This document shows, piece after piece, positions 1 to 7,495 of a stretch of DNA of 64,000 bases. Position 1 is the stretch's first letter, and each line of letters opens with the position of its first letter. A program made the position numbers and the translations under genes. The notes beneath the pieces were generated by a model, which saw only the letters and a program-made list of their open reading frames with translations, made no database searches and had not been told where the DNA came from. This stretch comes from Enterocloster lavalensis (GTDB lineage Bacteria; Bacillota; Clostridia; Lachnospirales; Lachnospiraceae). Location of the stretch: assembly GCF_902364025.1 (NCBI RefSeq), contig NZ_CABJCG010000008.1, positions 124,001-188,000 on the forward strand, in the 5' to 3' direction.

Positions 1-469
1 GGTGAATCCCCGCCACGCCCACGTCGTAAATCCGGTCCACCGCGCAGCCGAAATACTCCGCAGTCTGGGCCGCCTCCTCCGCCACCGGGATGTCCGCCGT
101 GCCCCCGGTGCATACTGCGATCAGGCCGGTGTGCTCCTTCCCCGGCTTCTCCACCTTCAGAATCCGCGAAACCGGATCGTAACTCACCTCGGGCACCAGG
201 GCCTTCACCAGCCGGTACTGTTCCTCGCTGGCCCTGGTTCCCAGCACCTCGCCGTCCCGCTCATAAAACTTCTTAAAAATCTGCACCAGGTACTCGTCGG
301 GTTTACTCTGGCAAAATACCGTCTCCCCGAAGCCGGACCGCAGGGCCCGGTGGTGGTCCAGCTTGGCGTACCCCAAATCCTCATAGGGCAGGTCCTTTAA
401 CAGCGCCTCCGCCCGCTCCAGGTCCATTTCCCCTGTTTTCACTTCCTCCAGAAGCTTTCTGACATCCAT
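1..469 (-). CDS. larB: LarB, nickel-pincer cofactor biosynthesis (partial)
   Basis: The gene runs off the left edge, so only the N-terminal ~156 residues are visible. It begins MDVRKLLEEVKTGEM and continues through AKLDHHRALRSGFGE and VYC-type segments to IAVCTGGTADIPVAEEAA, the start of the AIR-carboxylase-like (PurE-related) domain. LarB carboxylates and hydrolyses nicotinic acid adenine dinucleotide, the first step of the nickel-pincer cofactor used by lactate racemase. The ATG at 467-469 has an AAGGAGG site upstream and lies 11 bp after the second ATPase gene of the nickel-type importer, so it appears to be the distal gene of that operon. larC/larE would be expected beyond the edge, but this cannot be seen. 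Confidence 0.9.
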   Translation of the reverse strand, partial: MDVRKLLEEVKTGEMDLERAEALLKDLPYEDLGYAKLDHHRALRSGFGETVFCQSKPDEYLVQIFKKFYERDGEVLGTRASEEQYRLVKALVPEVSYDPVSRILKVEKPGKEHTGLIAVCTGGTADIPVAEEAAQTAEYFGCAVDRIYDVGVAGIH

Positions 470-480
470 CTGCGTCCTCC

Positions 481-1095
481 TTAACCTTCCATCTGCTCTA
501 AATCCAAAATCCGGCCGCACAGCCGTTCCATCAGGGCCTGCGAATGGCTGACCACCATCAGGCCCAGCCCCCGCCGCCCCACTTCCTCTCCCAGAAACTG
601 CCAAATCTGGCTCTGGGTGATCAGGTCCAGCATAGTGGTGATCTCGTCCGCCAGCAGAAACCGTGTTCCGCTGCCCAATGCCCTGGCGATGCAGAACCGC
701 TGCAATTCCCCGCCGGACAGCTCGCCCGGATAGCGGTCCAACCATCCGCTCTCGATGCCCAGGCCCCGGACAATCCGCTCCTCCACCGGCCCGCCCTCAT
801 TTAAAATCGTGCCCATCCGCAGCCGCGGGTTCACCGCCAGCTCCGGGTGCTGCCAGATCATCTGCACCGGACAATAGCCCTTGTACGCGGACAGCGGCTT
901 GCCGTCCAGGTACACGCCGCCCTCGTCTGGCGTCTCATACCCTGCCAGAATCTTCAGAAATGTGGTCTTTCCGAAGCCGCTGGGCGCAGCCAGCCCCAGG
1001 CGATCCCCGCTCTCCAGGGTCAAATCCATATGATTTAAAATGTTCCGGTTCCCATTGTCATAACGGAAGGAAACATTTCTCGCCTCCAGCCTCAT
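481..1095 (-). CDS. Nickel/peptide ABC importer, second ATPase (NikE/DppF-like)
   Basis: A 204-residue ABC ATPase with a Walker A APSGFGKTT, signature LSGGELQR, Walker B FLLADEI and switch histidine in VVSHS. The Walker A is slightly unusual because the usual first glycine is alanine. It is shorter than typical DppF/NikE proteins (about 260-330 residues) and lacks the C-terminal oligopeptide-type extension, as NikE-type subunits often do. It would energise the permease pair encoded upstream together with the preceding ATPase. Its ATG overlaps the stop of that gene by 4 bp, indicating translational coupling. Substrate assignment (nickel) is inferred from larB downstream. Confidence 0.85.
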   Translation of the reverse strand: MRLEARNVSFRYDNGNRNILNHMDLTLESGDRLGLAAPSGFGKTTFLKILAGYETPDEGGVYLDGKPLSAYKGYCPVQMIWQHPELAVNPRLRMGTILNEGGPVEERIVRGLGIESGWLDRYPGELSGGELQRFCIARALGSGTRFLLADEITTMLDLITQSQIWQFLGEEVGRRGLGLMVVSHSQALMERLCGRILDLEQMEG

Positions 1096-2108
1096 GTCCC
1101 GTCCCTCATTTCCCGTCCCCCACCATCTCCGGCGGCCGCGCCGTCCGGCCTCTCCGCCAAATCATCCTGCTCCATCAGCCATTCCGCCCGCGCGCACCTC
1201 ACCCTTCCCCCGCGCAGTTCCCGGTAAGGCACCTCCCCGCGGCAGACTTCCTCCGCCCACGGGCAGCGCGGCCCGTAGGGACAGCCCTCCGGCAGCTCCC
1301 CGGCAAATGGCTGGGCGCCCGGAGCCGCCGAAAATCCATGCTCCGGCATAGCCCGAAACAGCGCCCTGGAATAGGGGTGCCGCAGCGTCTGCTCCCGGGC
1401 GAAATCCCGGGAATCCGCCTCCTCCAGGTTCGTCCCCGCGTAAAATACCACAATCCGGTCCGCCGTGTCCAAGGCCAGCTCCAGATCATGGGTGATTAAC
1501 AGTACACCCGCCCCTTGATCCGCGATCTCCCGGAAATGGGACAGGACCCGCCGGGCCGCCGTGATGTGCAGCCCCGGGGTGGGCTCGTCGGCGATCACCA
1601 GCCGCGGCGTTTCCATCACCGCCGTTGAGATCAGAATCCGCCGGGTCATTCCCCCTGAGAGCTGAAATGGGAACAGCCGCTCCGTTTTCTCATCCATACC
1701 GTACCGCCCCAGCACCGCCAGGCTCTTTTTCCGGCTCTCCCTGTCCTGTTTGCCGTTTCGGACCTGTTCTCCCACCCGCATAAGGGGATCCAGGTAGGAA
1801 ACGCTCTGGGGCACCAGAACGATTTCCTTTCCCCGCAGCGCTTTCATCCGCTTTTCCGTCAGCATTTCCCCGCAGTAGGTCATGGAGCCGGACCAGCTGG
1901 CGTTGTAGGGCAGAATCCCCAGCACCGCGTGGGCCAGCAGGCTTTTCCCGGACCCGCTGGCTCCCACCACAGCCACCATCTCTCCCTCCCCAACGGTCAG
2001 GCTCAAATCCCGGATCGCGTTCAGATTCGTCCGTCTGAATCCCCGCTCATACCGGGAAAAGGAAATGGACAGGTGCTCGATGGAGAGCACGTTTCTCTTC
2101 TCTTCCAT
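1092..2108 (-). CDS. Nickel/peptide ABC importer, first ATPase (NikD/DppD-like)
   Basis: A 338-residue ABC ATPase of the oligopeptide/nickel family. Walker A is GASGSGKS near residue 50, the signature is LSGGMTRR, Walker B is VIADEPTPGLH and the switch histidine is in LLITHDL. The C-terminal part carries the oligopeptide-type cysteine region CPYGPRCPWAEEVC. A GGAGGAG ribosome binding site precedes the ATG. It lies between the NikC-like permease and the second ATPase within one minus-strand operon. Peptide, nickel and opine-metallophore importers share this architecture; nickel is preferred here because of the neighbouring larB and the histidine-rich tail of the binding protein. Confidence 0.87.
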   Translation of the reverse strand: MEEKRNVLSIEHLSISFSRYERGFRRTNLNAIRDLSLTVGEGEMVAVVGASGSGKSLLAHAVLGILPYNASWSGSMTYCGEMLTEKRMKALRGKEIVLVPQSVSYLDPLMRVGEQVRNGKQDRESRKKSLAVLGRYGMDEKTERLFPFQLSGGMTRRILISTAVMETPRLVIADEPTPGLHITAARRVLSHFREIADQGAGVLLITHDLELALDTADRIVVFYAGTNLEEADSRDFAREQTLRHPYSRALFRAMPEHGFSAAPGAQPFAGELPEGCPYGPRCPWAEEVCRGEVPYRELRGGRVRCARAEWLMEQDDLAERPDGAAAGDGGGREMRDGT

Positions 2109-2121
2109 AAATCAACTCCTC

Positions 2122-3237
2122 CTACTGGTGGGCATGGCCCGGGTCCAACAGACACCCCAGGGTATCCCCGGTATAGTGGAACAAAACCACCACAAACACC
2201 AGAAACAGCCCCGGGAACAGGGCCAGCCACCACCTGCCCATGGCCAGATATTTCATGCTTTCCGACAAAATCACGCCGATGGCGGGCTGCTCCGGCGAGA
2301 GCCCAAAGCCCAGAAAGGTGATGCTGGCCTCGTGGAGAATGGCGTGGGGAAACATCAGCACCAGGCCCACAAACAGCTGCGGCAGAAGGTGAGGCACCAT
2401 GTGCCGCAGCGCAATCCTAAGCCTTCCCTCCCCCAGCTTCTCCGCAATCCGAATATACTGACTGGCCTTCAGCTGCAGGACCTCCGCCCGGATCAGCCGC
2501 GCCAGGGAAGTCCAATGGGTCAGGGAAATGCCCACGACCACGCCCCAGAAGCCCTTGCCCATGGCAAATGAGATCAACACCAGCAGCAGAATGTGCGGGA
2601 TTCCCAGCACCAGGTCAATGAGCCCGATAATCAACCCGTCCACAAACCGCCCCATGGTCGCCGCCAAAAGCCCCATCACACAGGCGATGGCCGCGCTGAC
2701 CGCAGCGGTCAGAAGCCCGATGCGGATGCTCATGGACAATCCCGTCACCGTTCGCACAAACATATCCCGCCCCATGAAATCCGTTCCAAATGGGTATGCC
2801 AGGGACGGCGGCAGGTTTTTCCTGGAAAAATCTGTCACCAGCGCCTGCTGCTCCAAAGCCTGCCCCGCCACGGTGACAGCGGCCAGCAGCACAACGGAAA
2901 ACGCCATCAGAAGCAGCATGGTCTTGCGCTGGTTCCAGCCACCCTGCGGGCCTGTGACAGCCTGTGAAGCCTGGCCTCCCGCACCTGCGCCTTTCATCAC
3001 GTTCATGCCAGCACCATCCGCCTCTGCCGTCCGTTTCCCTTCCACATCATCCAGCCTTGCCGCCCGTTTTCCTTCCACATCATCCAGCCCTGCCGCCCGT
3101 TTTCCTTCCACATTATCCAGCCCTGCCGCCCGTTTTCCTTCCACATCATCCAGCCCTGCCGCCCGTTTTCCTTCCACATTATCCAGCCTTGCCGTCCGTC
3201 TCCTCCCCGCGCCTTCCCGCTCCGTCAACCGCCTCAT
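2122..3237 (-). CDS. Nickel/peptide ABC importer permease (NikC/DppC-like) with repetitive N-terminus
   Basis: A 371-residue permease with several membrane helices and the binding-protein-dependent loop around IAEKLGEGRLRIALRHMVPH. The start at 3237 is chosen because its ATG overlaps the stop of the preceding permease gene (ATGA); longer reading upstream is only a shadow of that gene. The N-terminal ~60 residues are five tandem 11-residue units of the type GLDDVEGKRAA, encoded by 33-bp DNA repeats (about 3030-3190), before the first membrane helix. Such a charged, repetitive cytoplasmic extension is not typical of DppC/NikC proteins. The rest has normal family length. Confidence 0.87.
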   Translation of the reverse strand: MRRLTEREGAGRRRTARLDNVEGKRAAGLDDVEGKRAAGLDNVEGKRAAGLDDVEGKRAARLDDVEGKRTAEADGAGMNVMKGAGAGGQASQAVTGPQGGWNQRKTMLLLMAFSVVLLAAVTVAGQALEQQALVTDFSRKNLPPSLAYPFGTDFMGRDMFVRTVTGLSMSIRIGLLTAAVSAAIACVMGLLAATMGRFVDGLIIGLIDLVLGIPHILLLVLISFAMGKGFWGVVVGISLTHWTSLARLIRAEVLQLKASQYIRIAEKLGEGRLRIALRHMVPHLLPQLFVGLVLMFPHAILHEASITFLGFGLSPEQPAIGVILSESMKYLAMGRWWLALFPGLFLVFVVVLFHYTGDTLGCLLDPGHAHQ

Positions 3238-4226
3238 GCCCGCGCCCTCCCGCTCCGAATTCTTGGGTCCACCGCGCCGTAAAGCAGGTTGGCGGTGAAA
3301 TTTCCCGCAAACACAATGGCCGCGCTGATCACCGTGATGCCCAGCAGCAGGGGGATGTCTCCCCCCAGCCCCGCCGTCACCGCCGCCTGGCCCAGGCCCG
3401 GGTAGGAAAATACCTGCTCCACCAGCACCGAGCCGCCGAAAATCTCGCTGATGGACGCGAACTGTAATGTCATGGCCGGCAGGATGATGTTGCGCAGGCC
3501 GTGGCGGCGGATCATAGTCCATTTGGAATCCCCTCTGGCCCTGGCGAACAGAATATAGTCGCTGTCCATTACCTGGGCCATCTTCTCCCTGGTGTGCATT
3601 GCAATGTTAGAAATTCCGGTAATGGACAGAGTCAGCGCCGGGAGAATGGCGTGCACAATCCGGTCGCCCAACGTCACCCCCGACGCCTCCACGCCGATGG
3701 GTACGGAAAGCCCGATGGGCAGCAGCTTCAGCCACACCGCAAACACCATCAGCAGCACCAGGGCCAGCCAGAAGGCCGGCGTGCTGGCCGTAATCAGCGC
3801 GTAACCGGAAATCACCCGGTCCACCGTCCGCCCCCGGTTGGCCCCGGCCACAACGCCGAGCAAAATTCCCACCAGGCCCGACACCATCCAGGCCACAGCC
3901 ATGAGCCACAGGGAATTGGATAATTTCACCGCAATCACCCGGGACACCGGCTGGCGGTACAGCAGGCTGACGCCCATATCGCCCCGGAGGAAATCCCCCG
4001 CCCAGGCCATAAAACGCGCCACAGGAGGAGTATTGACTCCCCAATACTCCTCCAGCTTCGCAATCTGTTCCGGGCTCATGGATCCCAGCGCCGCCTGCCC
4101 CACATTGGTTTTTAAGGGATCCAGAGGGGAGACGGACACCAGGAAAAATGCGGCCGCGCTGACAAGGGTCAGCAGCACCCCAATCCTGATTAGGTTTTTT
4201 ATAATCCACACTCCATTTACCTTCAA
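3234..4226 (-). CDS. Nickel/peptide ABC importer permease (NikB/DppB-like)
   Basis: A 330-residue integral membrane permease, normal length for the DppB/NikB family. It starts with a membrane helix (IRIGVLLTLVSAAAFFLV), followed by an extracytoplasmic segment and five further helices. The transport loop FARARGDSKWTMIRRHGLRN contacts the ATPase, and EQVFSYPGLGQ is a family signature. The start codon appears to be TTG at 4224-4226, preceded by GGAGA at a suitable distance; no ATG fits better. The stop overlaps the next permease start. It pairs with the NikC-like permease to form the membrane channel. Confidence 0.87.
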   Translation of the reverse strand: MKVNGVWIIKNLIRIGVLLTLVSAAAFFLVSVSPLDPLKTNVGQAALGSMSPEQIAKLEEYWGVNTPPVARFMAWAGDFLRGDMGVSLLYRQPVSRVIAVKLSNSLWLMAVAWMVSGLVGILLGVVAGANRGRTVDRVISGYALITASTPAFWLALVLLMVFAVWLKLLPIGLSVPIGVEASGVTLGDRIVHAILPALTLSITGISNIAMHTREKMAQVMDSDYILFARARGDSKWTMIRRHGLRNIILPAMTLQFASISEIFGGSVLVEQVFSYPGLGQAAVTAGLGGDIPLLLGITVISAAIVFAGNFTANLLYGAVDPRIRSGRARA

Positions 4227-4334
4227 ACTACCGTTCTCCTCTCAACCCTTAATTTCCTGATTTTTCCGGTTACTGGCGTGGGCTGTTTCCCGAGCTACGC
4301 CGGTTCCCGGTCCGCGCCATTTGCCGGTCCGCCC

Positions 4335-5999
4335 CTACTTCCAACTCCACTGATCCACATTATTCACAATCGACCAGCCGTGCCCATGTGGGTGCAGCTT
4401 CTGTTCCGCCACCTGAAGGCCCTCTCTGGACCAGTACAAATGATCGATGTTCACCAGCCAGATCCATGGGATATCCCCCTCCTGGGTAATTCCCGCCGTC
4501 CCGTCCCACTGTGCCTTTTTCCACAGCTCATAGGAGGCTTCCAGGTCGCTCTCCGCCAGGGCCTCGTCCATGTACCGGTCCACCGTCTGGTTGGCGTAAG
4601 GGGAATACTCCGCCAGACCGGTTTTCTCCATGGTATGGTAAATATTGTAAAGCTCCATGGGCGTGTGTGCGCCCCAGCCCCAGAGCAACGGCTCCGACTG
4701 GGCGCGGGTATAGGCCGTATCCCAGTCCACACCCTCGGTTTTGGTATCGATGCCAAGCTTCCTCAGCTGGTCCGCAGAGTCCGCGGCCAGCGCCTGGCGC
4801 ACGGAATCGCTGGCCGGGTAGAGAAACGTCAGCTCCGCCCGTAATCCGTCCTTTGTGCGGATTCCGTCCGCTCCCGTGGTCCATCCCGCCTCATCCAGCA
4901 GCGCAGCCGCACCTGCCGGGTCGTATTTCACCTGCGCGTCCGGCTCATACCAGGGCATCTTGTCACAGACGCTGTAGGCCGGGCTGCCGTAACCGTTCAG
5001 CACATGCTCAATCATCTCATCCCGGTCGATGCCGATGTTGATGGCCCGCCGCACCAGCACGTCGCTGGTGAAATCATTTCCCAGGGGCACACCCTGCTCT
5101 GAGACGCTGCCCGCGGGAATCGCAGGGAGGTTGAAGCCCCGGTTGTCCACGGTGTCAAAGGCCAAAAGCTCGTAGCCCGGAACTGTCTGATCCGAGTAGG
5201 AAGCCGCCGTGTAGGCGATATCCGCCTGTCCCGCCATCACCGCCGCAAAGGCCGCGTCCTCCTCCATAAACAACACCGTCACCTTCCTCATTTTGGGCGC
5301 TTCCCCGTAGTAATCCGGGTTGGCCTCAAAGATCACCTGCTGCCCCCGGTCCCACTGCTTTAGTATGTAACGCCCCGATCCGACGGGGTGTTCCCCGTAA
5401 TCCGGGCCGTAGGCGTGTTCCGGCAAAATGCCCACGATGGCCATGGTGTACGGCCAGATGGAATAAGGGCGCTTCAGATAGAACCGGACAGTGGTATCGT
5501 CCACCGCCTCCGCCCGGTCCAGCATGGTGAAATCATTGACCGAGCTGGTGTCCCGCAGCGTATTGTAGGTAAAAACCACGTCGGCGGCGGTGAGCTTCTC
5601 TCCGTCGGTAAAACTGGCGTCGTCCCGTATTTTCACGGTCCAGGTCAGCCCGTCTTCGCTGGCCTCCATATCCGTGGCCAGGTCGTACCCAATCTTCAAA
5701 TCCGTGGTTGTGACCGTCAGCGTGCTCTGGATCAGCGGCTCGTGAACGTGCTCCCCGGCCCCCCATCCGTAGGCCGGATCGAAACCGGCTTCCGGTTCCG
5801 AGGTGGGTCCCATGACCACGATCACGCTGTCTTTGGAGCCGGTTGTGCTGTCCGCCTCCTGAACGGCGGCGCCGCCCGCCCCGTCTGTCTCCGAAACGGT
5901 CTGTCCGCTGTCCTTTGTCTCCGTACCGCCGCCGGAACAGGCGGTAAGCACAGCCGCGGCCATTCCCACTGCCAGCAGTGTCTTTATGTTATATCGCAT
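4335..5999 (-). CDS. Nickel/peptide ABC importer solute-binding lipoprotein (NikA-like)
   Basis: A 554-residue lipoprotein of the oligopeptide/nickel binding family (SBP_bac_5). The signal peptide MRYNIKTLLAVGMAAAVLTAC ends in a lipobox with Cys21. The body has family segments DGLTWTVKIRDDASFTDGE and DVVFTYNTLRD. The C-terminal tail contains HPHGHGW, a histidine cluster that fits metal ligation and supports nickel (free or chelated) as substrate, although this is inference. The ATG at 5999 has GGGAGGA upstream; open reading further upstream is the untranslated leader. It is the first gene of the importer operon ending in larB. Confidence 0.87.
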   Translation of the reverse strand: MRYNIKTLLAVGMAAAVLTACSGGGTETKDSGQTVSETDGAGGAAVQEADSTTGSKDSVIVVMGPTSEPEAGFDPAYGWGAGEHVHEPLIQSTLTVTTTDLKIGYDLATDMEASEDGLTWTVKIRDDASFTDGEKLTAADVVFTYNTLRDTSSVNDFTMLDRAEAVDDTTVRFYLKRPYSIWPYTMAIVGILPEHAYGPDYGEHPVGSGRYILKQWDRGQQVIFEANPDYYGEAPKMRKVTVLFMEEDAAFAAVMAGQADIAYTAASYSDQTVPGYELLAFDTVDNRGFNLPAIPAGSVSEQGVPLGNDFTSDVLVRRAINIGIDRDEMIEHVLNGYGSPAYSVCDKMPWYEPDAQVKYDPAGAAALLDEAGWTTGADGIRTKDGLRAELTFLYPASDSVRQALAADSADQLRKLGIDTKTEGVDWDTAYTRAQSEPLLWGWGAHTPMELYNIYHTMEKTGLAEYSPYANQTVDRYMDEALAESDLEASYELWKKAQWDGTAGITQEGDIPWIWLVNIDHLYWSREGLQVAEQKLHPHGHGWSIVNNVDQWSWK

Positions 6000-6110
6000 T
6001 TTACATTTCCTCCCAATTATGTCTGGTTTCATTTCTCGCAACACACCCCGAATCGATTGATTCGCCGCAAGCCTGGCCAATGGCTCGCGCATTCGGCAGT
6101 TGGGTCCCCA

Positions 6111-6265
6111 GCCGACAAAAAAATACCAGGAACCGTGATACGCATCCTTGGGACGCCTATACCTTCCTGGTATTGTAATTCGTATTGATCGTTTGATTTT
6201 TGTTTTACGCACTGCTGCGTTTATCTCTTTGGAACCTTCTCGTTCCTGCGTCGACTTCTGTCGGC
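6111..6265 (-). promoter_or_regulatory. Structured RNA leader with terminator-like hairpin (candidate riboswitch)
   Basis: The leader can form a closing helix GCCGACA (6259-6265) with TGTCGGC (6111-6117). Inside it lie hairpins GGAAC/GTTCC and ACGCA/TGCGT and a long hairpin with 11-bp outer arms (6122-6132 with 6164-6174) followed by seven U residues (6117-6123). This U tract overlaps the closing helix, so terminator-like and junction folds touch the same bases. Further hairpins follow up to the ribosome binding site. I could not match it to the NiCo riboswitch or T-box consensus; identity is unknown. Confidence 0.55.
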
Positions 6266-6276
6266 CATTTTGGAAA

Positions 6277-6305
6277 ATTATACCGAAAAAACAGGGAAAT
6301 GTCAA
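6277..6305 (-). promoter_or_regulatory. Consensus sigma-A promoter of the nickel importer/larB operon
   Basis: Reading the minus strand, TTGACA (6300-6305) and TATAAT (6277-6282) are separated by exactly 17 bases, a perfect housekeeping promoter. Transcription would start near 6270, leaving a ~270-nt leader before the binding-protein gene. Such a strong promoter implies that control is exerted in the leader or by a repressor. Confidence 0.85.
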
Positions 6306-6539
6306 CCAGATTGATCAATTCAAACATGATTCTGGATTTGCAATGATTTTTACGGACCCGGATTACAAATCATCCCTTTTTTGAAATTTTGTTCTGCACT
6401 GAATTTGTTATAATTGACATCACACAGATCCCGTTTACGATCCAAAAAGGATATGATCAGGCCGGTGTTGGGGACTGTTTTGAATCCGGTGGGAAACCAT
6501 GGGGCATAAGTGGTTATAACGTATAGATAACCATCGGAG

Positions 6540-7433
6540 GTGAGCGCGATTAACATCATTGATTATTGCCTACAGGGCATAGCAGACAGAGATTCCGTCA
6601 TGACGTTTGATGAGGGCGGTAATTGTTACTTATCAAACTCATTTACCTGGAATAGCATTTTACGTGAAATAAGCAGGACTTTTTTCCTGGATTTTACAAC
6701 ATGGTCACTTTTAACTGCGGATCAGTACCAAAAGCTGCTGATACCTGAAATCATTGTAGACGAAAAAGTCAGGGAATTCAGATCGTTTACAAGACGGCCC
6801 TATTATCGGATGAGAGGAAGAAACGTTACCGCGGATCAGGCTTTTGATATCATCCGGCGTGTGGACAATGTTTTTAGATCAGGAACCAGCGCGGTTCAGG
6901 AACATGCAGACTACATCGGAAGTATGAATTTTGACAGTTGGATCTTTGACCGCCACCATTACCCGCGGCACTATGGCTGGATTCACGCGGACGGCACGGT
7001 AGGCTGTGACGCGATAACCCAAAAGTATCCTGATGTTGATGAATTTATTGCAGAATGGTTTATCAAAATGATGGCATTCCCATATCTGGATTTGGTGATT
7101 GCCATAACAGATTGGGATGAATCTCCGCCATCCGCCGCCAGTGGATTTACATATAAATATAATCCTTACGATCGGACGATTCCGACTTTTGAGGAATCGA
7201 TTGTCTGCGGTATCTGGGTCCACGATCAGGTTTTGGAGATCATGAGTCCGAAAAGAACGGTTAAAAAATATGCTGAATATGTCAAATTGTATGAGGGCAA
7301 AAACAGGGATAAATACCTGCCGGAATATTATCAGGACAATGGCATTGTCCAGGCAGATGAGAACTACCTTAAAAGATGTATCGAGGCATATGGCCTGAAT
7401 GCCGATGAGGAACTAAGGAAAATCAGTTGGTGA
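6540..7433 (+). CDS. Hypothetical protein, upstream paralogue of a tandem pair
   Basis: A soluble protein of up to 297 residues with no recognised family. It shares with the next gene the series RRP..., RGRxxxxxQA, and WIHADGTVGCD (the neighbour has WVYTDGTIGGD), then a segment PYLDLVIAITDWDE. The two are clearly paralogues. The start is uncertain: GTG at 6540 overlaps the GGAGG ribosome binding site, an ATT lies at a better distance, and the first ATG is codon 21. A TATAAT box at 6409-6414 may be its -10 element. Base composition is visibly AT-richer than the flanks, suggesting recent acquisition. Confidence 0.7.
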   Translation: MSAINIIDYCLQGIADRDSVMTFDEGGNCYLSNSFTWNSILREISRTFFLDFTTWSLLTADQYQKLLIPEIIVDEKVREFRSFTRRPYYRMRGRNVTADQAFDIIRRVDNVFRSGTSAVQEHADYIGSMNFDSWIFDRHHYPRHYGWIHADGTVGCDAITQKYPDVDEFIAEWFIKMMAFPYLDLVIAITDWDESPPSAASGFTYKYNPYDRTIPTFEESIVCGIWVHDQVLEIMSPKRTVKKYAEYVKLYEGKNRDKYLPEYYQDNGIVQADENYLKRCIEAYGLNADEELRKISW

Positions 7434-7495
7434 TTCTTGCTTTAAAACGATAGCCCAAACAATGCATACCATTCAAAGAAACGAGGTGATTAAGG

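Noticed and set aside
2528..3298. Long plus-strand open frame opposite the NikC-like gene
   Set aside because: It is antisense to a gene with clear family motifs, is Ser/Pro-rich in the way antisense GC-rich frames are, and its repeats mirror the 33-bp minisatellite.
3238..3522. 95-codon N-terminal extension of the NikC-like permease
   Set aside because: It overlaps the NikB-like gene in another frame; the ATGA overlap at 3234-3237 gives a normal start.
6111..6265. Assignment of the leader as a NiCo riboswitch or T-box
   Set aside because: The multi-stem fold and nickel context are suggestive, but the conserved NiCo junction bases and the T-box GGGTGG-type sequence could not be found.
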